Source: Ectopseudomonas composti (GTDB lineage Bacteria > Pseudomonadota > Gammaproteobacteria > Pseudomonadales > Pseudomonadaceae). From it: DNA of 64,000 bases. The DNA lies in contig NZ_FOWP01000008.1 in NCBI RefSeq assembly GCF_900115475.1, positions 153,536-217,535 of the forward strand, written 5' to 3'. The translations under genes and the position numbers were made by a program. The notes under the pieces are model-generated. The model did not search any database. It was not told the origin of the DNA and was given only the letters and a program-made list of their open reading frames with translations. How positions within the stretch are numbered: the first letter of the stretch is position 1; every line of letters starts with the position of its first letter. Below are positions 28,647-37,115 of this stretch, piece after piece.

Positions 28647-29900
28647 TTAGCGATACACCGGATAATCCGCGCACAGCCCGGCCACCAGCTTGGCCACCTG
28701 CGCCTCGACATCGGCATCGCCGAGGTGATCGAGGATGTCGCAGATCCAGCCGGCCAGCGCCTGGCATTGGGCAACCTTGAAGCCACGGGTGGTGACGGCT
28801 GGCGTACCGATGCGGATGCCCGAGGTCACGAACGGCGATTGCGGGTCATTGGGCACGGCATTCTTGTTCACGGTGATGCCGGCACGGCCAAGGGCGGCGT
28901 CAGCCTCCTTGCCGGTCAGGCCTTGCTTGATCAGGCTGAGCAGGAACAGGTGGTTGTCGGTGCCACCGGAGACCACCTCGTAACCACGCTCGATGAACAC
29001 CCTGGCCATCGCCTGGGCGTTGTCGATGACCTGCTGCTGGTAGGTCTTGAACTCAGGCTCCATGGCTTCCTTGAAGCACACGGCCTTGGCCGCGATCACG
29101 TGCATCAGCGGGCCACCCTGGGCACCGGGGAATACGGCGGAGTTGAGCTTCTTCTCGATCTCTTCGTTGGCCTTGGCCAGGATCAGGCCGCCGCGCGGGC
29201 CGCGCAGGGTCTTGTGGGTGGTGGTGGTGACCACATCGGCAAAGGGAATCGGGTTCGGGTACAGACCGGCGGCGACCAGACCGGCGACGTGCGCCATGTC
29301 GACGAACAGCAGCGCGCCAACCTTGTCGGCGATGGCGCGAAAGCGCGGGAAATCCAGGGTCTTGGAGTAAGCGGAGAAGCCGGCGACGATGATCTTCGGC
29401 TTGTGCTCCACGGCCAGGCGCTCGACCTCGTCGTAGTCGATCAGCCCGGTGGCGGTATCCAGCCCGTACTGCACAGCGTTGTACAGCTTGCCCGAAGACG
29501 ACACCTTGGCACCGTGGGTCAGGTGACCGCCATGGGCCAGGCTCATGCCGAGGATGGTGTCGCCGGCATTGAGCAGAGCCAGGTACACGGCGCTGTTGGC
29601 CGAAGAACCGGAGTGCGGCTGGACGTTGGCGTAGTCGGCGCCGAACAGGGCCTTGGCGCGGTCGATGGCGAGCTGCTCGACCTTGTCGACGTACTCGCAG
29701 CCACCGTAGTAACGCTTGCCCGGATAGCCTTCGGCGTACTTGTTGGTCAGGCCGCTGCCTTGCGCTTCCATCACCCGCTGGCTGCAGTAGTTCTCCGAAG
29801 CGATCAGCTCGATATGCTCTTCCTGGCGGCGCTCCTCCTGATCGATCGCCGTGAGCAACTCGTCGTCGTAACCCTGAATCTGATCCTGCTTGCTGAACAT
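28647..29900 (-). CDS. glyA: Serine hydroxymethyltransferase
   Basis: 417 residues from ATG 29900 ([16 protein letters not shown]). The family motif around the PLP lysine is complete: [20 protein letters not shown], with HVAGLVAAG and [14 protein letters not shown] upstream. It interconverts glycine and serine with THF, passing sarcosine-derived glycine and methylene-THF into serine. As first gene of glyA-soxBDAG-purU-fdhA it corresponds to the sarcosine-linked glyA1 of P. aeruginosa; a second glyA is expected elsewhere. A perfect inverted repeat at 30025-30046 is a candidate operator. GAGAG lies close before the start. Confidence 0.95.
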   Translation of the reverse strand: MFSKQDQIQGYDDELLTAIDQEERRQEEHIELIASENYCSQRVMEAQGSGLTNKYAEGYPGKRYYGGCEYVDKVEQLAIDRAKALFGADYANVQPHSGSSANSAVYLALLNAGDTILGMSLAHGGHLTHGAKVSSSGKLYNAVQYGLDTATGLIDYDEVERLAVEHKPKIIVAGFSAYSKTLDFPRFRAIADKVGALLFVDMAHVAGLVAAGLYPNPIPFADVVTTTTHKTLRGPRGGLILAKANEEIEKKLNSAVFPGAQGGPLMHVIAAKAVCFKEAMEPEFKTYQQQVIDNAQAMARVFIERGYEVVSGGTDNHLFLLSLIKQGLTGKEADAALGRAGITVNKNAVPNDPQSPFVTSGIRIGTPAVTTRGFKVAQCQALAGWICDILDHLGDADVEAQVAKLVAGLCADYPVYR

Positions 29901-30024
29901 CTCGACTCTCCTGCAGCGCCTGAAGGCGGCGGTCTTGGACGGGCGGGCCGGCAAGGCCCTGTGCAGCGATGGTAGGGCCGCCCCTGCCCCCTCAAATGCC
30001 TGCCAACGCCGCGAGAGCATTCGT

Positions 30025-30046
30025 TTGCGACATGGCCTTGTCGCAA
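30025..30046. promoter_or_regulatory. Perfect 8+8 palindrome upstream of glyA (candidate GbdR/SouR-type operator)
   Basis: TTGCGACA (30025-30032), a 6-bp spacer TGGCCT, and TGTCGCAA (30039-30046). It lies about 125 bp upstream of the glyA start. The half-site TTGCGACAT recurs at 33468-33476, with an inverted ATGTCGC at 33540-33546, between gbcB and gbcA. A shared regulator of betaine and sarcosine genes is therefore plausible; in P. aeruginosa GbdR and SouR control these promoters. Neither regulator is encoded in this window. Confidence 0.55.
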
Positions 30047-30074
30047 TCAGGCGTGTCGAGATCAGTTCGCTGTT

Positions 30075-30531
30075 TTGCGCACAAATAACGGGGATCAAGC
30101 TGTGGATAAACCGTGCACAGTGCTCCTCGCCCCAGCGCCTGCAGGCACTCCAGGGAAAAGATCATTTCCTGATCGATATCAAGCAGTTAATAACGCAGAC
30201 CATGCACAGAAGCCGTGGACTAGCCTGTGGAAAAGCTGTCAACAGATGGCCAGGGGCTTGGCCAGCCGTGGCCTCGGCAGCGCTGTTCGATATCCATACA
30301 CCCACGCAGACGCCCTGGCTTATCCACCAGCGACATGAGCGAAAGACGAGGATCGGTTGGGGATATGCACAGAAGATGTGGATGACACTGTGCATAGGCT
30401 GTTCGACATGGGCCAGCAGCCAGGGCTGCCGCGGCCTGCCGGGATGCGGCTAAAAATCGAACAGGATCAAAGAGATAGACCAGGCTTGTGCACAAATACT
30501 GTGGGCGCCGCTGTGCATGGCCTGTGGAAAC
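30075..30531. repeat. Cluster of DnaA-box-like sequences
   Basis: TGTGGATAA (30101-30109) is a perfect DnaA box. One-mismatch forms are TGTGGAAAA (30226-30234), TTATCCACC (30320-30328) and TGTGGATGA (30377-30385). Related words are GTGCACAG (30113), ATGCACAG (30202), GTGGAC (30215), TGTGCATAG (30389), TTGTGCACAA (30486), TGTGCATGG (30512) and TGTGGAAAC (30523). TATGCACAG (30364-30372) and CTGTGCATA (30388-30396) form a perfect inverted repeat around the TGTGGATGA box. Binding by DnaA is an inference. Confidence 0.55.
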
Positions 30532-30594
30532 ATGGCGCCAGGCCAGAGCCCATGGGGCTCCGGCGCCAGCGCCTGCTATTTGCTCAACGACGCC

Positions 30595-30894
30595 TCACGG
30601 CTTGAGCTTGCCAGCACAGCTGCTGGAGGCATTCACCAGACGCTGCTGCATGGCAGGGTCAGGCGGGGATTGGCGGCTGATTTCTTGCAATTCGGCTTCG
30701 CTGAATTCCTTGCTGACATTGGTCGCAGCGCAGTCGCAATAAGCGCGCAGTTGTGGCTCCTCGTAGCCTGCCGGTGCGCCAGCGATGCACTGCTGAACGA
30801 ACTCGTTCTTGGCATTATCCGACCACTCGGCGGCGGAAACGGGCAGCGCCACGGCCAGCGGCAGGGCAAAGGCGAGCAGGTGACGATAAGTCAT
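30595..30894 (-). CDS. Small secreted cysteine-containing protein
   Basis: 99 residues with a Sec signal peptide (MTYRHLLAFALPLAVALPVSAA) and a mature part of about 77 residues carrying four cysteines (QQCIAGAP, AYCDCAA, SSSCAGK), probably paired as periplasmic disulfides. GGAG lies 7 nt before the ATG. It falls between glyA and ltaE, where P. aeruginosa also has a small hypothetical gene in the betaine cluster. I cannot assign a function. It is oriented like glyA but separated by the 694-bp DnaA-box region, so it is likely its own unit. Confidence 0.75.
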   Translation of the reverse strand: MTYRHLLAFALPLAVALPVSAAEWSDNAKNEFVQQCIAGAPAGYEEPQLRAYCDCAATNVSKEFSEAELQEISRQSPPDPAMQQRLVNASSSCAGKLKP

Positions 30895-31132
30895 AGGAAA
30901 CTCCTTCTCTTGATTGCGGAAGACGGATCGAATGCCGCCCTCTGGTAGGTGTGAACCCCTGTAAACGCCTCAAGTTCCATTTTCGAGCCGAACGGCCGGC
31001 CACGCTTCGACTGCTGAGTACGCATCAGCGCAACAACTCGTCGCCGCGACGGACGCCTGGCAGACAGCCGCAGAGTAAAGTGAGCGCTTTGCCGGCAGCC
31101 CCGCCGGCAGGCTTTTCAGAAGGAACGCGCCA

Positions 31133-32173
31133 ATGCCCGACAATGCCCAGCAATTCGCCAGCGACAACTACTCCGGCATCTGTCCCGAAGCCTGGGCCGC
31201 CATGGCCGAGGCCAACCAGGGCCACCAGCGCGCCTACGGCGATGACGAGTGGACGGCGCGCGCGGCTGATCACTTCCGCCGCCTGTTCGAGACCGACTGC
31301 GAAGTGTTCTTCGCCTTCAACGGCACCGCCGCCAACTCCCTGGCCCTGGCCTCGTTGTGCCAGAGCTACCACAGCGTGATCTGCTCGGAAACCGCCCACG
31401 TCGAAACCGACGAGTGTGGCGCACCGGAATTCTTCTCCAACGGCTCCAAGCTGCTGCTGGCCAAGACCGAGAACGGCAAGCTGACCCCGCAGGCGATCCG
31501 CGACATCGCCATCAAGCGCCAGGACATCCACTACCCGAAACCGCGCGTGGTCACCCTCACCCAGGCCACCGAAGTCGGCACCGTGTACCTCCCGGAAGAA
31601 GTCCGTGCCATCAGCCAGGTGTGCGAGGAACTGGGCCTGCACCTGCACATGGACGGCGCACGTTTCTCCAACGCCTGCGCCTTCCTCGACTGCAGCCCGG
31701 CCGAGCTGACCTGGAAGGCCGGCGTCGATGTGTTGTGCTTCGGCGGCACCAAGAACGGCATGGCCGTCGGTGAAGCCATCGTCTTCTTCAACAAGGCGCT
31801 GGCCGAGGACTTCGACTACCGCTGCAAGCAGGCCGGCCAGTTGGCTTCGAAGATGCGCTACCTGTCGGCGCCCTGGGTCGGCATCCTGCAGAACGATGTC
31901 TGGCTCAACTACGCCAACCATGCCAACCGCTGCGCGCAGTTGCTGGCCACCCTGGTCGAGGACATACCCGGTGTCAGCCTGATGTTCCCGGTTCAGGCCA
32001 ACGGCGTATTCCTGCAACTCTCGGAGCCGGCCATCGCTGCACTCACCGCGCGCGGCTGGCGCTTCTACACCTTCATCGGTGCCGGTGGTGCGCGCTTCAT
32101 GTGCAGCTGGGATACCGACGAAGCCCGTGTACGCCAACTGGCCGCCGATATCCGTGAAGTGATGAGCGCCTGA
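31133..32173 (+). CDS. ltaE: Low-specificity L-threonine aldolase
   Basis: 346 residues, PLP fold type I. The PLP lysine is in CFGGTKNGMAVGE, with the supporting blocks LHMDGARFSNA and TQATEVGTVY. AAGGA lies 8 nt upstream of the ATG. It cleaves threonine or allo-threonine, and more slowly beta-hydroxy amino acids, to glycine and an aldehyde. Its place inside the betaine-to-glycine cluster matches the P. aeruginosa order (gbcA, gbcB, ltaE, glyA). It stands alone on the plus strand between two leftward genes. Confidence 0.93.
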   Translation: MPDNAQQFASDNYSGICPEAWAAMAEANQGHQRAYGDDEWTARAADHFRRLFETDCEVFFAFNGTAANSLALASLCQSYHSVICSETAHVETDECGAPEFFSNGSKLLLAKTENGKLTPQAIRDIAIKRQDIHYPKPRVVTLTQATEVGTVYLPEEVRAISQVCEELGLHLHMDGARFSNACAFLDCSPAELTWKAGVDVLCFGGTKNGMAVGEAIVFFNKALAEDFDYRCKQAGQLASKMRYLSAPWVGILQNDVWLNYANHANRCAQLLATLVEDIPGVSLMFPVQANGVFLQLSEPAIAALTARGWRFYTFIGAGGARFMCSWDTDEARVRQLAADIREVMSA

Positions 32174-32207
32174 GCAGCGCACTCGCGGGAGGGGTTTCAG
32201 CCGCGAC

Positions 32208-32260
32208 CGTAGCCCAGATGTAATCCGGGCTACGGACCCGTAGGGTGCGCTGCGCGCACC
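32208..32260. repeat. REP-like pair: ATCCGGGCTAC element plus family A copy
   Basis: GTAGCCCAGATGTAATCCGG followed by GCTAC (32209-32233) is one palindromic element, followed by GTAGGGTGCGCTGCGCGCACC (32240-32260). It lies between the convergent ltaE and gbcB genes, so it may act as a shared transcription end. Confidence 0.65.
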
Positions 32261-32285
32261 AGCCCCCTCACAGCCAACATGGCGA

Positions 32286-33389
32286 TCAGAAGTCGATCGC
32301 CACATCCCCTTTCGGCACGCTGCAGCACGACAGGATGTAGCCCTCGGCCACGTCCTCGTCGGTGATGCCACCGTTGTGCTCCATTTCCACCTCACCAGCG
32401 GTTTTCATCACCTTGCAGGTACCGCAGATACCCATGCCGCAGGCCTTGGGGATATGCAGGCCAAGCTTGGCAGCGGCGGAGTGCACGGTTTCGCCCGGCG
32501 CCACGCGAATGCTCTTGCCGGTGCTGGTGAACTCCACCTGATTGAGCTCGCCAACCGGCACTTCTGGCGCATCGGCGGCCTCGGCAGCCAGCTCCTTGAC
32601 CTCGGCACGAATCTCCGGCGGTGTCGGGCCGAAGGCTTCTTCGTGGTAGCGGCTCATGTCGTAACCGGCGGCGTCGAGCAGACGCTTGACCGCCGCCATG
32701 TAGGGCGTCGGCCCGCAGCAGAATATCTCGCGCTCAAGGAAGTCCGGCGCCATCAACTCCAGCATCGGCTTGTTCAGATAACCGCGATAACCGGCCCAGG
32801 ACTCGCCCAGGCCGTGCTTCTCGCAGATCACGTGCAGGCTGAAGTTGTTGATGCGCGCCGCCATGTGTTCCAGCTCACGCTGGTAGATGATGTCCTTGGG
32901 TGAGCGGGCGCTGTGCACGAAGATCATGTCGACATTGGCATTGGTGTCGTAGAACCAGCGCGCCATCGACATCACCGGCGTGATGCCGACCCCACCAGAA
33001 AGGTACAGCACCTTGTCGGAAGGAAAGTCGATGGCGTTGAACAGCCCGACCGGCCCATGCACCGGCACCTCGTCGCCCTCCTTGAGGTTGTCGTGCAGCC
33101 AGTTCGACACCTTGCCGCCCGGCACCCGCTTGATGGTGATGGAGAAGCTATAGGGCACCGACGGCGAGCTGGAGATGGTGTAGGAACGCATGATCGGCTG
33201 GCCGTCGATCTCCAGCTCCAGGGTGACGAACTGCCCCGGTTTGAAGAAGAACAGCACGGGCTGATCAGCCATGAAGCAGAAAGTGCGCACATCCCAGGTT
33301 TCCTGGATCACCTTGACGCAACGCACCAGATGGCGGCCGTTGGTCCAGGTCTGCGTCGTAACCGGGTTGAGGAAGGCGTTGGTGCTCAT
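32286..33389 (-). CDS. gbcB: Glycine betaine monooxygenase reductase subunit
   Basis: 367 residues from ATG 33389 (MSTNAFLNPVTTQTW), with GGAG upstream; an ATG 33 bp earlier has no support. The N-terminal ferredoxin-NADP reductase part binds flavin (RSYTISSSPS) and NAD(P)H (LSGGVGITPVMSMARWF, CCGPTPYM). The C-terminal plant-type 2Fe-2S ferredoxin has cysteines in KACGMGICGTC and a distal LSCCS. GbcB passes electrons to the Rieske oxygenase GbcA, which demethylates glycine betaine to dimethylglycine, releasing formaldehyde. It is divergent from gbcA across a 314-bp control region. Confidence 0.93.
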   Translation of the reverse strand: MSTNAFLNPVTTQTWTNGRHLVRCVKVIQETWDVRTFCFMADQPVLFFFKPGQFVTLELEIDGQPIMRSYTISSSPSVPYSFSITIKRVPGGKVSNWLHDNLKEGDEVPVHGPVGLFNAIDFPSDKVLYLSGGVGITPVMSMARWFYDTNANVDMIFVHSARSPKDIIYQRELEHMAARINNFSLHVICEKHGLGESWAGYRGYLNKPMLELMAPDFLEREIFCCGPTPYMAAVKRLLDAAGYDMSRYHEEAFGPTPPEIRAEVKELAAEAADAPEVPVGELNQVEFTSTGKSIRVAPGETVHSAAAKLGLHIPKACGMGICGTCKVMKTAGEVEMEHNGGITDEDVAEGYILSCCSVPKGDVAIDF

Positions 33390-33703
33390 GAACGGCTCTC
33401 CACGCGGCCGGATATCGGCCAATATGCGGCGGATTGTGCGAAAGGCCGCCGCTGGTCATTTATCTACTTGCGACATCCGCATGCTTATCGCGACCTGCCC
33501 GATAGCACGGGGGTTGGCGCGTCGGAAACGAATCTGGCCATGTCGCCCATGGATAAGGTTTTACCTTTTGCCGGCTCCACACTCCGCCTCACCAAGCATG
33601 TGCGCCCACTGCAGGCGGCAGCGATAGATCGAGACCTTGCGGCACATACCGTATCAGCCACTATTTCCGGCGGACGCAAAGCGTTCGTCAATGAGGAGCC
33701 ACC
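33390..33703. promoter_or_regulatory. gbcB-gbcA divergent control region
   Basis: No gene is seen. The stretch contains TTGCGACAT (33468-33476), a further GCGAC exactly 20 bp on (33490-33494), and the inverted ATGTCGC (33540-33546). These share the half-site of the palindrome before glyA. In P. aeruginosa this intergenic region is controlled by the AraC-family regulator GbdR. Exact promoter elements were not convincing by eye. Confidence 0.5.
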
Positions 33704-34996
33704 ATGGACTGCACCCAAAACCTGAGCCTGGGCGACCCGCTGGAGCCCGTCCGCAAGGCCACTGCACAGATGCTGCACGAGCGCGACCACACATTCTCCC
33801 TGCCGCAGCCGTTCTACAGCGACGAGCGCCTGTTCCAGGTCGACATGCAGGAGATTTTTCACAAGGAATGGCTGATCGCCGGCATGACCTGCGAAATCCC
33901 GGCCAAGGGCAACTTCCTCACTCTGCAGATCGGCGATAACCCGATCCTGGTCATCCGCGGCGCCGAAGGCCAGATCCATGCCTTTCACAACGTCTGCCGT
34001 CACCGCGGCTCGCGCCTGTGCGTCTCGGACAAGGGCAAGGTCGCCAAGCTGGTCTGTCCCTACCACCAGTGGACCTACGAGCTGGACGGCCGCCTGCTGT
34101 TCGCTGGTACCGAAATGGGCGCCGACTTCGACCTCAAGGACTACAGCCTGAAGCCGGTGCAGTGCAAGACTGCCGGCGGCTACATCTTCATCTCCCTGGC
34201 GGAAAACCCGCCGGCCATCGACGAGTTCCTCGCCACCCTGGCGCATTACATGGAACCCTACGACATGGAGAACGCCAAGGTGGCCGTGCAGTCCACCCTG
34301 ATGGAAAAAGCCAACTGGAAGCTGGTACTCGAGAACAACCGCGAGTGCTACCACTGCAATGGTTCGCACCCGGAACTGCTCAACACCCTGCTGGAATGGG
34401 ATGACGTCACCGATCCGCGCGCCAGCCAGGCATTCAAGGATCAGGTGGCCGAATGCACCACCCGCTGGGACAAGGACAAGATCCCCTACGCCCACGCCAG
34501 CTTCGGCCTACGCAACCGCATCGTGCGCATGCCGCTGCTCAAGGGCACCGTGTCGATGACCATGGACGGCAAGCAGGGCTGCAAGAAACTGATGGGCCGC
34601 ATCACCGACCCGGACCTGGGCTCCATGCGCATCCTGCACCTGCCGCACTCGTGGAACCACTGCATGGGCGATCACCTGATCGTCTTCACCGTGTGGCCGA
34701 TCAGCGCGCAGCAGACCATGGTCACCACTAAGTGGCTGGTGCACAAGGATGCGGTCGAGGGTGTCGACTACGACGTCGCCCGCCTGCGTCAGGTATGGGA
34801 CGCCACCAACGACCAGGATCGTCGCCTGGCCGAGGAAAACCAGCGCGGCATCAACTCCAGCGCCTACCAGCCCGGCCCGTACTCGAAAACTTACGAGTTC
34901 GGCGTGATCAACTTCCTCGACTGGTACAGCGAGCGCCTGCTCAACAACCTCGGCGACACCCCGGCGCAATCGCTGCGCCAGGTGGCGGGCGAGTGA
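33704..34996 (+). CDS. gbcA: Glycine betaine monooxygenase Rieske oxygenase subunit
   Basis: 430 residues. The Rieske 2Fe-2S ligands are C98-x-H100 and C118-x2-H121 in NVCRHRGSRLC and LVCPYHQWTY. The mononuclear iron site of the catalytic domain lies near ENNRECYHCNGSHPEL with the distal carboxylate further on. GAGGAG precedes the ATG. GbcA oxygenates glycine betaine to dimethylglycine plus formaldehyde, the first step of the pathway whose later steps (sox, glyA, fdhA) lie to the left. The dgcAB genes for dimethylglycine are not in this window. Confidence 0.94.
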   Translation: MDCTQNLSLGDPLEPVRKATAQMLHERDHTFSLPQPFYSDERLFQVDMQEIFHKEWLIAGMTCEIPAKGNFLTLQIGDNPILVIRGAEGQIHAFHNVCRHRGSRLCVSDKGKVAKLVCPYHQWTYELDGRLLFAGTEMGADFDLKDYSLKPVQCKTAGGYIFISLAENPPAIDEFLATLAHYMEPYDMENAKVAVQSTLMEKANWKLVLENNRECYHCNGSHPELLNTLLEWDDVTDPRASQAFKDQVAECTTRWDKDKIPYAHASFGLRNRIVRMPLLKGTVSMTMDGKQGCKKLMGRITDPDLGSMRILHLPHSWNHCMGDHLIVFTVWPISAQQTMVTTKWLVHKDAVEGVDYDVARLRQVWDATNDQDRRLAEENQRGINSSAYQPGPYSKTYEFGVINFLDWYSERLLNNLGDTPAQSLRQVAGE

Positions 34997-35070
34997 TGAC
35001 GCTCAGCCTGCTGCTGGTGATCGGGCTGGCAGCTTATGGGTTGCTAGCCTGTCGGCCGCAGCGCGGCTGA
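34996..35070 (+). CDS. Possible 24-residue membrane microprotein coupled to gbcA
   Basis: The gbcA stop overlaps an ATG (TGATG at 34994-34998) that opens a 24-codon frame: MTLSLLLVIGLAAYGLLAC followed by RPQRG. It would be one hydrophobic helix with a short basic tail. Expression would be by termination-reinitiation. The last codons coincide with a common Pseudomonas intergenic repeat (GCGGCTGAAGCCGCTCCTAC), so the frame may be fortuitous. No family resemblance is recognised. Confidence 0.35.
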   Translation: MTLSLLLVIGLAAYGLLACRPQRG

Positions 35071-35098
35071 AGCCGCTCCTACAGCGAGCACCCACAAC

Positions 35099-35134
35099 AA
35101 AAAGCCCCGCCAGATCGCTCTGGCGGGGCTTTTC
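35099..35134. terminator. Bidirectional terminator between gbcA and typA
   Basis: AAAGCCCCGCCAG (35101-35113), loop ATCGCT, CTGGCGGGGCTTT (35120-35132), with A- and T-runs on the two sides. It serves the convergent gbcA and typA genes. Confidence 0.9.
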
Positions 35135-35162
35135 ATTTACAGCCGAGGCTAGACGCTAAGCA

Positions 35163-36986
35163 TCAAGCCTTGTTGGCCTTCTTGGCAGCGCGGGTGCGCT
35201 CGCCTTCGTCGAGGATCTTCTTGCGCAGGCGGATCGACTTCGGCGTCACTTCGCACAATTCATCGTCCTGGATGAATTCCAGAGCCTGCTCCAGGGTGAA
35301 GCGAACCGGCGGCACCAGGGCGATGGTTTCGTCTTTACCCGAAGCACGCATGTTGTCGAGCTTCTTGCCTTTGGTGGGGTTCACGCCCAGGTCGTTATCG
35401 CGGCTGTTCAGGCCGACGATCTGACCGTTGTAGATTTCCTGGCCGTGCTCGACGAACAGCTTGCCGCGCGCCTGCAGGGTTTCCAGGGAGTAGGTCAGGG
35501 CCTTGCCGGTGTCGATCGACACCAGTACGCCGTTCTGACGGCCAGACATGGTGCCCGGCTTGACGGTGTCGTAACGGTCGAAGATCGAGGTCAGGATGCC
35601 AGCGCCGTTGGTCAGGGTCAGGAACTGGTTACGGAAACCGATCAGACCGCGAGCCGGGATGTTGTATTCCAGGCGCACACGGCCTTTGCCGTCCGGCGAC
35701 ATGTTGGTCAGGTCGCCCTTACGCAGGCCCATCTCTTCCATGACCTTGCCCTGGGATTCTTCAGGGATGTCGATGGTGACGTTCTCGAACGGCTCCTGCT
35801 TGACGCCGTTCACTTCACGGATGATCACTTCCGGACGGCCAACGCCCATTTCGAAGCCTTCGCGACGCATGGTTTCGATCAGTACCGAGAGGTGCAGCTC
35901 ACCACGGCCGGAGACCTTGAACTTGTCGGCGCTGTCGCCTTCTTCAACGCGCAGGGCCACGTTGTACAGCAGCTCTTTGTCCAGACGCTCTTTGATGTTA
36001 CGGCTGGTGACGAACTTGCCTTCTTTACCGCAGAACGGCGAATCGTTGACCTGGAAGGTCATGGAAACGGTCGGCTCATCAACGGTCAGCGGCTTCATCG
36101 CCTCGACGTTGTTGATGTCGCACAGGGTGTCGGAGATGAACAGCTGATCCATACCGCTGACGCAGACGATGTCACCAGCGGTGGCCTCTTCAACGTCGAC
36201 GCGGTGCAGGCCGTGGTGGCCCATCAGCTTGAGGATACGGCCGTTACGCTTCTTGCCGTCGACGTCGATGGCAGTCACTGGGGTGTTCGGCTTGACCTTG
36301 CCACGAGCGATACGGCCAACGCCGATGATGCCGAGGAAGCTGTTGTAGTCCAGCGCGGAAATTTGCATCTGGAACGGGCCGTCGAGGTCGACTTGCGGTG
36401 CCGGTACGTGGTCAACGATGGCCTGGTACAGCGGGGTCAGGTCTTCGGCCATGTCGCTGTGGTCGAGACCGGCGATGCCGTTCAGGGCGCTGGCGTAAAC
36501 GACTTGGAAGTCGAGTTGCTCGTCGGTAGCACCGAGGTTGTCGAACAGATCGAAGATCTGATCCATGACCCAATCAGGACGCGCGCCCGGGCGGTCGATC
36601 TTGTTGATCACGACAATCGGACGCAGGCCGGCTTCGAAGGCCTTCTTGGTCACGAAGCGGGTTTGCGGCATCGGGCCGTCCTGGGCGTCAACGACCAGCA
36701 GTACGGAGTCGACCATGGACATCACACGCTCTACTTCACCGCCGAAGTCGGCGTGGCCGGGGGTGTCGACGATGTTGATGCGGTAGTCGTTCCACTTGAT
36801 GGCGGTGTTCTTGGCCAGAATGGTAATGCCGCGCTCTTTTTCCTGGTCGTTGCTGTCCATCACGCGCTCGTCGTTGAGCTCGTTACGCTCGAGGGTGCCG
36901 GACTGACGCAGCAGGGCGTCGACGAGGGTGGTCTTGCCATGGTCGACGTGGGCGATGATGGCGATGTTGCGTAGATTTTCGATCAC
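35163..36986 (-). CDS. typA: Ribosome-associated GTPase TypA/BipA
   Basis: 607 residues from a GTG start at 36986 ([21 protein letters not shown]). G motifs are [20 protein letters not shown] and NKIDRPGA. Elongation-factor-like domains II, III and V follow, with the BipA-specific C-terminal domain ending [13 protein letters not shown]. It is a translational GTPase that supports 50S assembly and stress or cold adaptation. Codon use is that of a highly expressed gene. It is convergent with gbcA and followed by a strong terminator; thiI lies upstream on the same strand, 129 bp away. Confidence 0.96.
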   Translation of the reverse strand: MIENLRNIAIIAHVDHGKTTLVDALLRQSGTLERNELNDERVMDSNDQEKERGITILAKNTAIKWNDYRINIVDTPGHADFGGEVERVMSMVDSVLLVVDAQDGPMPQTRFVTKKAFEAGLRPIVVINKIDRPGARPDWVMDQIFDLFDNLGATDEQLDFQVVYASALNGIAGLDHSDMAEDLTPLYQAIVDHVPAPQVDLDGPFQMQISALDYNSFLGIIGVGRIARGKVKPNTPVTAIDVDGKKRNGRILKLMGHHGLHRVDVEEATAGDIVCVSGMDQLFISDTLCDINNVEAMKPLTVDEPTVSMTFQVNDSPFCGKEGKFVTSRNIKERLDKELLYNVALRVEEGDSADKFKVSGRGELHLSVLIETMRREGFEMGVGRPEVIIREVNGVKQEPFENVTIDIPEESQGKVMEEMGLRKGDLTNMSPDGKGRVRLEYNIPARGLIGFRNQFLTLTNGAGILTSIFDRYDTVKPGTMSGRQNGVLVSIDTGKALTYSLETLQARGKLFVEHGQEIYNGQIVGLNSRDNDLGVNPTKGKKLDNMRASGKDETIALVPPVRFTLEQALEFIQDDELCEVTPKSIRLRKKILDEGERTRAAKKANKA

Positions 36987-37115
36987 TGTGTGTATCTCGA
37001 TCAGAGGATGCGGTGTGTCGCCCAGCGTGGACGACGAATATGAAGAAAAGGGGATCAGCGAGCTGAACGGTCGGGAGGGCGATGGCGGATACTTCCGCCA
37101 TTAAGCCCCGGCGTT

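Larger units (their letters stand above)
29901..30594. other. 694-bp gene-free region with DnaA-box-like cluster upstream of glyA
   Basis: No convincing gene is seen; small frames here lack ribosome sites and family resemblance. The glyA-proximal part carries a perfect inverted repeat (30025-30046). From 30075 to 30531 there are about ten copies of TGTGGATAA/TGTGCATA-like words on both strands, including one perfect DnaA box. Near 30540-30580, imperfect hairpins with GGCGCC and GAGCCC arms may terminate the small leftward gene at 30595. Confidence 0.7.

Noticed and set aside
23789..29975. Very long open frames on the plus strand opposite soxA, soxB and glyA
   Set aside because: They are antisense to well-supported genes, have low-complexity His/Gln/Val-rich composition typical of GC-rich shadow frames, and lack ribosome sites or family motifs.
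30075..30531. Chromosomal replication origin
   Set aside because: DnaA-like boxes are present but there is no dnaA, dnaN, gyrB or rpmH neighbour and no clear AT-rich unwinding region, so a titration-type locus fits better than oriC.
29890..30605. Several 80-190 codon frames in the glyA upstream region
   Set aside because: They overlap each other on both strands, have no ribosome sites, and their sequence is explained by the DnaA-box-like repeats.
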